64,000 bases of DNA from Salipiger aestuarii (GTDB lineage: Bacteria > Pseudomonadota > Alphaproteobacteria > Rhodobacterales > Rhodobacteraceae). Within the stretch, counting starts at the first letter, position 1. Every line of letters starts with the position of its first letter. Positions 33,191-42,412 of this stretch are shown here, piece by piece. The notes beneath the pieces were generated by a model. The model had not been told where the DNA came from. It saw only the letters and a list, made by a program, of their open reading frames with translations, and ran no database searches. Position numbers and translations under genes: made by a program. The stretch covers positions 124,001 through 188,000 of the forward strand of contig NZ_QLMG01000002.1 in the NCBI RefSeq assembly GCF_003259905.1, in the 5' to 3' direction.

Positions 33191-34393
33191 CTATTCCATC
33201 GCAAGGATCATGTTGCGCACCACCGGATAGATTTCGTTGTCCCAGCGCCGGCCATTGAACACCCCGTAATGTCCGACATTGGCCTGCAGATGGTGCCGTT
33301 TCAGATGTGGGCGCAGGGTTGAACACAGATCGTGCGCGGCCGTGGTCTGACCCAGTCCGCAAATGTCGTCGCGCCCGCCTTCGACCGTCAACAGCGCGGT
33401 GTTGCGGATCTTTGACGGATCGACCTTGCGCCCGCGAAAGGTCAGATCGCCGGTCGCGAGTTCTGCCTTCTGGAAAACCCGGTCGATGGTTTCGATGTAA
33501 AATTCCTCGGTCAGGTCGAGCACGGAAAAATATTCGTCGTAGAAATCCTTGATGCGCGCGGCTTCGCTGGCTTCGCCCCTGGACAGGTGGTCGTACAGCT
33601 TGCGGTGCTGCGACTGATGCCGTTCCATGTTCATCGACATGAAGGCGGTCAATTGCACAAATCCGGGATAAACCCGGCGTCCGCCGCCCGGATGGCGCAG
33701 CGGCACGGTCGAGATGACGTTGCTCTTGAACCACGACAGCGGCTTTTCGTTCGCCAGTTCGTTCACCGCGGTCGGGCTTTCGCGCACATCCACCGGGCCG
33801 GCCATCAGCGTCATCGACCGGGGCGTGGCGGAGTTGCGATCCTCCGACATCACCGCGACGGCGGCAAGCGCCTGCACGCAGGGCTGGCAGACCGCAAGGA
33901 TGTGCCCGCCGGGGCCGATCGCCTCCATGAAGCGGATGATGTAGTCGATGTAATCCTCGACCCCGAAGGCCCCGGCAGACCGGGGCACGTCGCGCGCGTT
34001 CTTCCAATCGGTGATGTAGACATCGTGATCGCGCAGCAGGGTGCGCACGGTTCCCGCCAGCAGCGTGGCGAAATGTCCCGACAGCGGGGCGGTCACCAGA
34101 ACCTTGGGCTGGTCGGTGTCGATGTCGCGGCGAAAACGCAGCAGATTGCCATAAGGAAGGTCAAGCACCACCTCTTCGGTTACCGGCACGTCGCGGTTCT
34201 GAACCCTGACCGAATGAATGCCGAAACTCGGCCGCTCGTGGCTGAGCTGGAAGCGCGACATCATTTCCATCATCGCCGTCTGACGGCGCAGCACCGCGCC
34301 CATCCTGCGGGGGGTGAAAGCAAGACATCTGAGCGCCGCAGAGCGAAAAGGGGCCAGAATATCGTCAAAACTTTGGTAGGCTGCATAAAGCAC
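33191..34393 (-). CDS. phaZ: Intracellular poly(3-hydroxybutyrate) depolymerase PhaZ
   Basis: The 400-residue alpha/beta hydrolase lacks a signal peptide and starts MLYAAYQSFDDILAPFR, typical of intracellular PHB depolymerases. The nucleophile is a Cys in HILAVCQPCVQ, as in the PhaZa1 type, where Cys replaces Ser. TAPLSGHFATLL forms the oxyanion region, LTVEGGRDDICGLGQT contains the Asp, and VGHYGVFNGRRWD the His. It mobilises PHB granules in the cytoplasm. It is alone on its strand and divergent from the GST gene. Confidence 0.93.
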   Translation of the reverse strand: MLYAAYQSFDDILAPFRSAALRCLAFTPRRMGAVLRRQTAMMEMMSRFQLSHERPSFGIHSVRVQNRDVPVTEEVVLDLPYGNLLRFRRDIDTDQPKVLVTAPLSGHFATLLAGTVRTLLRDHDVYITDWKNARDVPRSAGAFGVEDYIDYIIRFMEAIGPGGHILAVCQPCVQALAAVAVMSEDRNSATPRSMTLMAGPVDVRESPTAVNELANEKPLSWFKSNVISTVPLRHPGGGRRVYPGFVQLTAFMSMNMERHQSQHRKLYDHLSRGEASEAARIKDFYDEYFSVLDLTEEFYIETIDRVFQKAELATGDLTFRGRKVDPSKIRNTALLTVEGGRDDICGLGQTTAAHDLCSTLRPHLKRHHLQANVGHYGVFNGRRWDNEIYPVVRNMILAME

Positions 34394-34494
34394 GTCGATC
34401 CATCCCCTTGTTTCATGAATGGTCTAGCCAAGACCGGAAGAGCGTGCGACAAAAATCATGACGCACTGCAGCATGAAGATCCAGGAACGCTCGG

Positions 34495-35148
34495 ATGGCC
34501 AAGGCAACGCTCACGATTTCATCAAAGAACTATTCGTCCTGGTCGCTGCGCGGCTGGCTCTTGTGCAAGATGTCGGGCCTGGATTTCGATGAAATGCCCG
34601 TCAATCCCGATGATGAGAACGCGCGGCAGGAATTGCTGCTGCTTTCGCCCACGGTGCGCGTGCCCCGGCTGGTGCACGGGGATATCCAGGTCTGGGACGT
34701 GCAGGCCATCGCGGGCTATCTGAACGAGACGTTCCCAGAGGCCTGCATGTACCCCGCCGACCGGGTCGCGCGCGCGCATTGCCGGGCGATCTCGGGCGAA
34801 ATGCATGCGGGGTTTCACAACCTGCGCTCGGCGCTGCCGATGAACCTCAAGGCGCGGCACGACAACTTCAAGATCTTTTCAGGCGCACGGCCCGATGTGG
34901 CGCGGATCTGCGAGATCTGGACCGAGTGCCTTGACGCCTACGGCGGCCCGTTCCTGTTCGGCCCGCCGACGCTGGCGGATGCGATGTATGCCCCGGTCTG
35001 CACCCGGTTCCGCACCTATGCGGTCAGGCTCGAACCGCGGCTGGAAGCCTATATCGACACGGTTCTGGACTGGGCACCGATGAAGGAATGGATCGCCGCC
35101 GCCCTGGCCGAACCCGAAGAGATCGAAGAACTCGACGTCGAATTCTGA
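34495..35148 (+). CDS. Glutathione S-transferase family protein
   Basis: The 217-residue protein begins TLTISSKNYSSWSLRGWLLCKMSGLDFDE, a thioredoxin-like N-domain with the active-site Ser region SSWSLR. VRVPRLVHGDIQVWDVQAIAGYLNETFP has the cis-Pro and Glu/Asp glutathione-binding loop. The all-helical C-domain ends PTLADAMYAPVCTRFRTY, the conserved N-capping box. It is a stand-alone gene; the substrate is unknown. Confidence 0.88.
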   Translation: MAKATLTISSKNYSSWSLRGWLLCKMSGLDFDEMPVNPDDENARQELLLLSPTVRVPRLVHGDIQVWDVQAIAGYLNETFPEACMYPADRVARAHCRAISGEMHAGFHNLRSALPMNLKARHDNFKIFSGARPDVARICEIWTECLDAYGGPFLFGPPTLADAMYAPVCTRFRTYAVRLEPRLEAYIDTVLDWAPMKEWIAAALAEPEEIEELDVEF

Positions 35149-35276
35149 ACGCGCGGCGCCGTGGCGGGGCTTTTGCCGACCGGAATGTCTCCTGGGGGGC
35201 CGCGCCGGCCGTCCGGAGCGTGCCAGCCGATCCCGGACCAGGCTCGGGTTTTGCGCCCCGTCAGGGGGCGATGCGC

Positions 35277-36110
35277 TCAGCCGGCCCGCCGCGCCAGCAA
35301 AAGCGCCCCGTCCAGCGCGGTACCCGACGGGGGCACGCGGTTTTCGGCCATCTCTCGGGGCAGCCATCTGGCGTAGGCGGGCGCCACACCGCCCATCAGG
35401 CAGATCGGCTCTCCGGGCGACCAGCCAAGCGCATTCAGCCCCGTCGCAAGCCAGGCAGCCCCGCGGCGCATCTGCATCGCCGCGGCGGCATCCTGCGATT
35501 CGGTGATCCTGGGCGCGAGGCGGGCGAAATCCTGCGGTGTGGCGCGGGCGGCAAGCGCCACGATGCCGACGACGCCGCCGAAATCCCGCAGCACCGTCTC
35601 GGCCAGCGGCGTCATCGGTTCCAGCCCGTCATGGGCGCGCAAGCAATAGGACAGCAACTCGCGCCCCAGCCACGCGCCAGAGCCTTCGTCCCCCAGCACC
35701 AGCCCGTGCCCGCCAAGCGTAACGAATGTCGCACCGTCCTGACGGGCAAGAAAGCTGCCGGTCCCGATCCCGGCAAGGCAGCCGGTGCGGTCCCCCAGCG
35801 CACCGGCCAGGGCGGCGCGGCGGTCTTCGTCGACCGTGGCGCGCTCAAGCGGCAGGGCGGCGCGCAGACGGTCCGCCATCTCGGGGCCGGTCACGCCGGC
35901 AACCGCAAGCCATGCGGGGCAGGGGCGCAGCGCATCCAGAGACAACCCGGCCTCTTGCGCCAGTTGCGCCAGACCGGCGCGCAGCACCGTCACCGCCGCG
36001 TCGAAATCGCTGGTCACATTCGCGGCGCCCAGCGTCACCTCGGTGCGTTGCCCGTCGTGTTCCAGCGCGAGGCGGCAGGTCGTACCACCCGCATCCACCC
36101 CCAGAATCAT
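35277..36110 (-). CDS. BadF/BadG/BcrA/BcrD-type ATPase, probable N-acetylglucosamine kinase-like
   Basis: The 277-residue protein has the ASKHA phosphate-1 loop ILGVDAGGTTCRLAL and phosphate-2 GCLAGIGTGSFLARQ. The adenosine-side motif CLMGGVAPAYARWLP follows, with GHGLVLGDEGSGAWLGRELL typical of the BadF/GlcNAc-kinase branch. It likely phosphorylates an amino sugar from wall or chitin turnover, by family only. Its ATG overlaps the stop of the VWA gene, so the two are translationally coupled. Confidence 0.82.
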   Translation of the reverse strand: MILGVDAGGTTCRLALEHDGQRTEVTLGAANVTSDFDAAVTVLRAGLAQLAQEAGLSLDALRPCPAWLAVAGVTGPEMADRLRAALPLERATVDEDRRAALAGALGDRTGCLAGIGTGSFLARQDGATFVTLGGHGLVLGDEGSGAWLGRELLSYCLRAHDGLEPMTPLAETVLRDFGGVVGIVALAARATPQDFARLAPRITESQDAAAAMQMRRGAAWLATGLNALGWSPGEPICLMGGVAPAYARWLPREMAENRVPPSGTALDGALLLARRAG

Positions 36111-37291
36111 CGCGACAGCTCTTTCATGCCGCGATCAATGCCTTCCAGCGTCATCGGCACCATCCTGTTTTCAAAGATCTCGCCGATCATGCCGATGCTC
36201 TGGGTATAGTGCCACTGGGTTTCCGGCACCGGGTTGATCCACAGGTGGTGGGGCCATTGGGTGCGGGCGCGTTCCAGCCAGGTCTGTCCGGCCTCGGCGT
36301 TCCAATGTTCAGACGCGCCGCCCGGATAGGCGATTTCGTAAGGCGACATCGATGCATCCCCCACAAAGACGCATTTGTAATCCGGCCCGTAGGTGTTCAG
36401 CACATCCGTTGTCGCCGTCTGGGCATCCCAGCGGCGGGCGTTGTCGCGCCACACACCTTCGTAAAGGCAGTTGTGAAAGTAGAAATGTTCCAGATGCTTG
36501 AATTCCGCCCGCGCGGCGGAAAACAGCTCTTCGACGACGCGGATGTGCGCGTCCATCGACCCGCCCACGTCCAGAAACAGCACCAGCTTGACCGCGTTGC
36601 GCCGCTCGGGGCGGGTTTTGACGTCAAGATAGCCGTGTTCGGCGGTGGCGCGGATGGTGCCGTCCAGATCCAGCTCCTGATGGGCCCCGTCGCGCGCCCA
36701 TTTGCGCAGCCGCTTGAGCGCCACCTTGATGTTGCGCGTGCCCAGCTCGACGCTGTCGTCCAGATTGCGGAATTCGCGCTTGTCCCAGACCTTGACGGCG
36801 CGGCGGTGGCGGCTTTCGTCCTGGCCGATGCGCACGCCTTCGGGGTTGTAGCCATAGGCGCCAAAGGGCGAGGTGCCGGCGGTGCCGATCCACTTGCTGC
36901 CGCCCTGATGGCGGCCGTCCTGGTCCTTGAGCCGCTGTGCGAGCGTTTCCATCAGCTTGTCGAACCCGCCAAGCGCGTCGATCTCGGCGCGCTCTTCGGG
37001 GGTCAGGTGCTTTTCGGCCATCTTGCGCAACCAGTCCTCGGGCAGGTCGACCGCCTGCATCACCTGTTCGGAGTTGATCGTTTCCATCCCCTTGAAGGCG
37101 GCGGCAAAGGCGCGGTCGAACCGGTCGAGATGGCGTTCGTCCTTGACCATCGCGGTGCGGGCCAGAAAGTAGAACCCTTCAAGATCGTAGGTGACCAGCC
37201 CCGCCTTCATCGCTTCCAGAAAGGTCAGGTATTCGCGCAGGCCGACCGGCACCTGCGCGGCGCGCAGTTTTTCGAAAAAGGGAACGAACAT
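36107..37291 (-). CDS. VWA domain-containing CoxE-like protein
   Basis: The 394-residue protein has an N-terminal helical region (VPFFEKLRAAQVPVGLREYLTFLEAM) and a long charged centre. A von Willebrand A domain begins KLVLFLDVGGSMDAHIRVVEELF. The MIDAS sequence is DVGGS rather than DxSxS, so metal binding may differ. FHNCLYEGVWRDNARR and VFVGDASMSPYEI are later conserved parts. CoxE-like proteins often work with an AAA+ ATPase in cofactor maturation, but no MoxR gene is adjacent. It is coupled to the BadF-type kinase. Confidence 0.85.
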   Translation of the reverse strand: MFVPFFEKLRAAQVPVGLREYLTFLEAMKAGLVTYDLEGFYFLARTAMVKDERHLDRFDRAFAAAFKGMETINSEQVMQAVDLPEDWLRKMAEKHLTPEERAEIDALGGFDKLMETLAQRLKDQDGRHQGGSKWIGTAGTSPFGAYGYNPEGVRIGQDESRHRRAVKVWDKREFRNLDDSVELGTRNIKVALKRLRKWARDGAHQELDLDGTIRATAEHGYLDVKTRPERRNAVKLVLFLDVGGSMDAHIRVVEELFSAARAEFKHLEHFYFHNCLYEGVWRDNARRWDAQTATTDVLNTYGPDYKCVFVGDASMSPYEIAYPGGASEHWNAEAGQTWLERARTQWPHHLWINPVPETQWHYTQSIGMIGEIFENRMVPMTLEGIDRGMKELSR

Positions 37292-37678
37292 GGTCCGAGC
37301 TCCTGTCTGGGGGGTGCGCCAAGCTTGGGGCGCATGTTACCCGGCGGGGCGGCGTGTGCAACCGCACAGGTCAGGGCTGTGTCGGCCTTGCCGTGCCCCC
37401 GGCTGACAGTCGTTCGCTGCGTGCCCCTTTGTGCCGCTTGTGTACCCCAGAGGTGCTTCGGGGCATGATCGTCTGGAATCGCGGATCCTGCCCCGCCGCC
37501 CGACCGATGCTGCCCGACCGATGCTGCCCGCCCGGTGCTGCCGGGGGCACGGCAGGCGCCGCCTTCGGTCCGAACCGCCATGACCGGGATTCGGACAACG
37601 TCCAGGGTCGCGCGCCCGCGTTGTGCGAAGGGTGCGATTCCCCGGCGGCGCCTGACCCCGGCGCGAAGCGCGCACGCC
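37292..37678. other. Gene-free stretch (387 bp)
   Basis: I see no gene. The only structure is a short tandem repeat at 37499-37540. Open frames here have the Arg/Pro composition of shadow translations. Confidence 0.5.
37499..37540. repeat. Three tandem 14-bp units
   Basis: CCCGACCGATGCTG occurs twice exactly and a third time with two substitutions. The array is non-coding. Confidence 0.85.
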
Positions 37679-38050
37679 TCAGACGGCGTGCTGGCGAAGA
37701 ACCTCCAGCGGCACAACGTCCAGCGTCCGAAGATGGGTTGCGCGCAGCGACACCTTGGGCGCGCAGCCTTCGTCATGGGCCTGCAGGAAGCGCATCGCGC
37801 ACAGGCACCAGCTGTCGCCCGGCTTCAGCCCCGCAAAGCGAAATTCACGCCGCGGGGTGCTGAGATCGTTGCCCACATAGGCCGAATAGGCCAGAAATTC
37901 CGCCGTCATCACGGCGCAGACCGTATGACTGCCGCTGTCCTGCGCGCAGGTGTTGCACGCGCCGTCGCGAAAATATCCGGTCAGCGGGTCGGTCGAACAG
38001 GGCTGAAGCGGTTGGTTCAGGACGTTGACCGGGGGGGCCATCGGGGGCAT
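37679..38050 (-). CDS. DUF2237 family protein
   Basis: The 123-residue soluble protein reads NVLNQPLQPCSTDPLTGYFRDGACNT, then GSHTVCAVMTAEFLAYSAYVGNDLSTP and GLKPGDSWCLCAMRFLQAHDEGCAPKVSLRATHLRTL. These cysteine-containing blocks define DUF2237, whose function is unknown. The start was set at 38050, after AAAGAGA with good spacing; the frame is open further upstream but Arg/Pro-rich and not family-like. It lies directly downstream of pth in the same orientation. Confidence 0.88.
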   Translation of the reverse strand: MPPMAPPVNVLNQPLQPCSTDPLTGYFRDGACNTCAQDSGSHTVCAVMTAEFLAYSAYVGNDLSTPRREFRFAGLKPGDSWCLCAMRFLQAHDEGCAPKVSLRATHLRTLDVVPLEVLRQHAV

Positions 38051-38147
38051 GTCGGGTCTCTTTCTGCTGCGAAAGGGGCAAGGGCGTCCAGATCCGAAGA
38101 GGCGGTTGATCGCAGGGTGGCAAACGCGCGCGATGTTGTCCAGTGCG

Positions 38148-38864
38148 CTAGCGGAACCTGTCCGCGAGCTTTTGCAGCGCGGACCGGGTGTCATCCGACG
38201 GGGGCGCGGGGGGCTTTGTCGCGGTGGGGGCGTCGGCCCGCGGCGGTGTGGGGGCATCGGGGGCGGGGGGGGCGGGGCGCGTCGTCGAGGAACGCGGCGG
38301 GTTCACCCGCAGCGCCACCGCGTTCTGGAACCGGCCCTTGTCGCCGCCCGCCAGCGCAGCCGCGCCGTCTGAAATGCCGCGCAGCAGATCTTCCAGCCAA
38401 TCCTGATCCGCCTTGGTGAAATCATGCAGCACATAGCCCGCCACCGCATCCTTGCGTCCCGGATGCCCGATGCCCAGGCGCACCCTGTCATAGGCCTCGC
38501 CGATATGGGCATGGATCGAACGCAGCCCGTTGTGGCCGGCGTGGCCTCCGCCGGATTTGACGCGGCACTTGCCGGGGGCAAGGTCCAGCTCATCGTGGAA
38601 GACGGTGACATCGGCGGGATCGAGTTTGAAGAAGCGCATCGCTTCGCCCACCGACTGCCCCGAGAGGTTCATGAAGGTGGCAGGCTTGAGCAGCACCAGC
38701 TTGTCGCCGCCAAGGCGCCCCTCGGACATCTCGCCCTGAAATCGCGCGCGCCACGGCGAAAAACCGTGATCCTGTGCGATCCGGTCCATCGCCATGAAGC
38801 CGATATTGTGCCGGTTGCGTTCATATTTTGCGCCCGGATTGCCGAGCCCCACAAAGATCTGCAC
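38148..38864 (-). CDS. pth: Peptidyl-tRNA hydrolase with a proline-rich C-terminal tail
   Basis: The 238-residue protein starts at a GTG and has [24 protein letters not shown] (catalytic His about 20), [44 protein letters not shown] and VRLGIGHPG. It recycles peptidyl-tRNAs in the cytoplasm. The core ends near residue 187; about 50 residues follow, mostly Pro, Ala, Thr and Asp, ending [11 protein letters not shown]. coli Pth has no such tail. rplY, which often precedes pth, is absent here. Confidence 0.95.
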   Translation of the reverse strand: MQIFVGLGNPGAKYERNRHNIGFMAMDRIAQDHGFSPWRARFQGEMSEGRLGGDKLVLLKPATFMNLSGQSVGEAMRFFKLDPADVTVFHDELDLAPGKCRVKSGGGHAGHNGLRSIHAHIGEAYDRVRLGIGHPGRKDAVAGYVLHDFTKADQDWLEDLLRGISDGAAALAGGDKGRFQNAVALRVNPPRSSTTRPAPPAPDAPTPPRADAPTATKPPAPPSDDTRSALQKLADRFR

Positions 38865-39213
38865 CGCCGCGCGCCCTTTTTGCCGTTCCTGCGTTCCACC
38901 CCCTAGATAGGGCGCGCGGGCGGGGTTTCACAACCCGTTGCCACGGACGGAGCGCAGGGAAAAGCCGCGCGCGATGCCGCGACCGGCCCTCCGGAACGCC
39001 CCGCACCTTGCCATGTCAGGCAAGGCCGCCGGTCATGCGACGCGATACAGGCCGGACGGCCGTATGACGGGCCGGCTTTTCAGTCTGCGGTCCGGGCCAT
39101 CCCTGCGCTTGGCGGAACGGTCAGGTTCCCGAAACCGCGCATGGTTCTGACGGTGATGCGGGATGCGGGGCCGGGGCGCGCAAAGCCAGCAAAGCCCCCG
39201 GCGCGGCGTCCGT
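38865..39213. other. Intergenic region (349 bp) upstream of pth
   Basis: No gene is supported. It presumably carries the pth promoter. Small GC-rich hairpins are present, for example CTTGCC/GGCAAG at about 39011-39030, without T-tracts. Confidence 0.45.
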
Positions 39214-39795
39214 CTAGCGTTCCAGCACCATCCGCCCCCGGGCGATTTCCAGCCTGTCAAAGCGTTGCAGATAGCTCATGCCCAGCAAGGAGGTGGTCAT
39301 GTCGCCCTGGTTGACATAGGCGCGCAGGTTACGGTCGCTGAACGGGCCAAGCGCCACCGCATCCAGCGTCACCGGCGCGGTGCGCACCGGACCGTTGGCG
39401 GTGTGAGCCTCGCCCCTGTAAAGCAGATCCGTCACGTCGATGCCCGCGCGCTCGGCGTCGCGGCGCGTCAGCACCATGCCCGAGGCGCCGGTATCGACGA
39501 CAAAGCGGGTCGGCACGCCGTTCACATCGACCGAGACGTAGTAATGCCCGTCCGGCGCGCGCGGCAATTCGATCCGGCCCTGATCGGCAAACACCGCCTG
39601 CTGCGGCAGCACCGTGGCGCGGATGTCCTTCCACAAGCCCACCGCGGCGATGGCCCCAAGGATAATCAGCGCCCAGGCCCCGGCATATTGCAGCTTGAGC
39701 GCGGTGCGCGTGCGATTGCGAAACACCATGAGCGCGATCAGCGCGCTGGCCAGCAGGCTGAGATAGGCAAGGCGGGCAATGTCGAAATCGGGCAC
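39214..39795 (-). CDS. TIGR02281-type retropepsin-like aspartic protease, membrane anchored
   Basis: The 193-residue protein has two N-terminal hydrophobic helices (LAYLSLLASALIALMVF and GAWALIILGAIAAVGLW), then a periplasmic retropepsin-like domain with the active site FVVDTGASGMVLTRRDAE and a hydrophobic flap. It closes TSLLGMSYLQRFDRLEI, the LGMSFL block of clan AA single-domain proteases. It probably acts in the periplasm as a dimer. Substrate unknown. It is followed by 52 bp from the MarC gene in the same direction. Confidence 0.87.
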   Translation of the reverse strand: MPDFDIARLAYLSLLASALIALMVFRNRTRTALKLQYAGAWALIILGAIAAVGLWKDIRATVLPQQAVFADQGRIELPRAPDGHYYVSVDVNGVPTRFVVDTGASGMVLTRRDAERAGIDVTDLLYRGEAHTANGPVRTAPVTLDAVALGPFSDRNLRAYVNQGDMTTSLLGMSYLQRFDRLEIARGRMVLER

Positions 39796-39847
39796 GGGCG
39801 CGGCTCCTGCGGGTCGGGGCTGATATGGGGGCGCGGCCCGCCCGGAT

Positions 39848-40468
39848 CTAGCCGGACACCGCGATATGGCGCACTCCGTCGATGACGAACTGCACCGAAA
39901 GGGCGGCCAGCAGCATGCCCAGAAGGCGGGTCACGACGACGATGCCGGTGTGCCCGAGCGCGCGTTCGATGAGACCTGCCGTCAGAAACAGCAGAAGCAC
40001 CATGGCGACGACGCTCAGCATGACGCCGATCACCGCCGCGATGCCAAGCGCGTCGGTGGTCTGACCGGCGAGCAGGATCATCGTGGCGATGGCGCCCGGC
40101 CCCGCGATCAGCGGGATGGCGATGGGAAAAACCGAAGGGTCGGGCAGGGCGCCGTCTTCGCCCGCCTTGTCCTCGCGCCGCTTGGACCGGCGTTCGAAAA
40201 GCATGTCGAGCGCGGTAATGAACAGCAAAATGCCCCCCGCGATGCGAAACGCGGACATGGAGATCCCGATGAAGCCCAGCACCGCCTCGCCAAAGAACGT
40301 GAACAGCAACAGGATCGCCGCGGCGATGGCGCAGGCGCGCAGCGCCAGCACGCGCCGGTGCGCCCCCGTCGCGCCCTGCGTCAGCGCGATGAACACGGGC
40401 GTCAGGCCGATCGGGTCGATCACCACGAACAGCGTCGCAAAGGCGGTCACGAGAAAAGCGGCATCCAT
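39848..40468 (-). CDS. MarC family integral membrane protein
   Basis: The 206-residue protein has six hydrophobic segments, starting FLVTAFATLFVVIDPIGLTPVFIALTQGAT (the MarC DPxGxxP signature in the first helix). FRIAGGILLFITALDML and FPIAIPLIAGPGAIATMILL are further family blocks. Despite the name, MarC is not established as a drug transporter; function remains unclear. A cytoplasmic acidic-basic loop (ERRSKRREDKAGEDG) separates the two halves. Confidence 0.92.
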   Translation of the reverse strand: MDAAFLVTAFATLFVVIDPIGLTPVFIALTQGATGAHRRVLALRACAIAAAILLLFTFFGEAVLGFIGISMSAFRIAGGILLFITALDMLFERRSKRREDKAGEDGALPDPSVFPIAIPLIAGPGAIATMILLAGQTTDALGIAAVIGVMLSVVAMVLLLFLTAGLIERALGHTGIVVVTRLLGMLLAALSVQFVIDGVRHIAVSG

Positions 40469-40768
40469 GGCTCAAGCGGTAATCATCGCCCGCCCGCTTG
40501 TCCAGTCGTCCGCGTGCGACCGGGCCGGGGGGCAGCCCCGCAATGTGCTGTCGGGCGCGGCTGCGGTCGCGCGGAGGGTTGCAAAGCCCCGCAGCCACGC
40601 GCAGCGGGGGCACCGGCACGAACAGCACCGCGCCCCCAAGTCCGGGCATCACCATGACCTGCCCCGGCGATGCCCTCTGCCCCGTGGCCAGATACATAAA
40701 GGCGTCGCCGAGCGTCGGAAACGCCATCGACCCCACCATCAGCGCGACGGCGCAGGGTCTCGACGGGG
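40469..40768. other. Gene-free stretch (300 bp) between pgm and the MarC gene
   Basis: A minus-strand frame beginning at 40739 (MVGSMAFPTLGDAFMYLATGQ...) is open and mildly hydrophobic for about 50 codons, but it then runs out of frame through the MarC gene and has no clear ribosome site. I cannot tell whether it is a decayed gene. No repeats or terminator with a T-tract were seen. Confidence 0.4.

Positions 40769-42412
<1,644 letters not shown>

Noticed and set aside
34461-34475. PhaR-type binding site (CTGCAG) between phaZ and the GST gene
   Set aside because: Only a 6-bp core is present without the expected spaced CTGC-N-GCAG arrangement; too likely by chance.
40469-40739. Minus-strand frame MVGSMAFPTLGDAFMYLATGQ... 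as a gene
   Set aside because: It has no ribosome site or family resemblance and continues out of frame through the MarC gene; kept only as an undecided remark for that gap.
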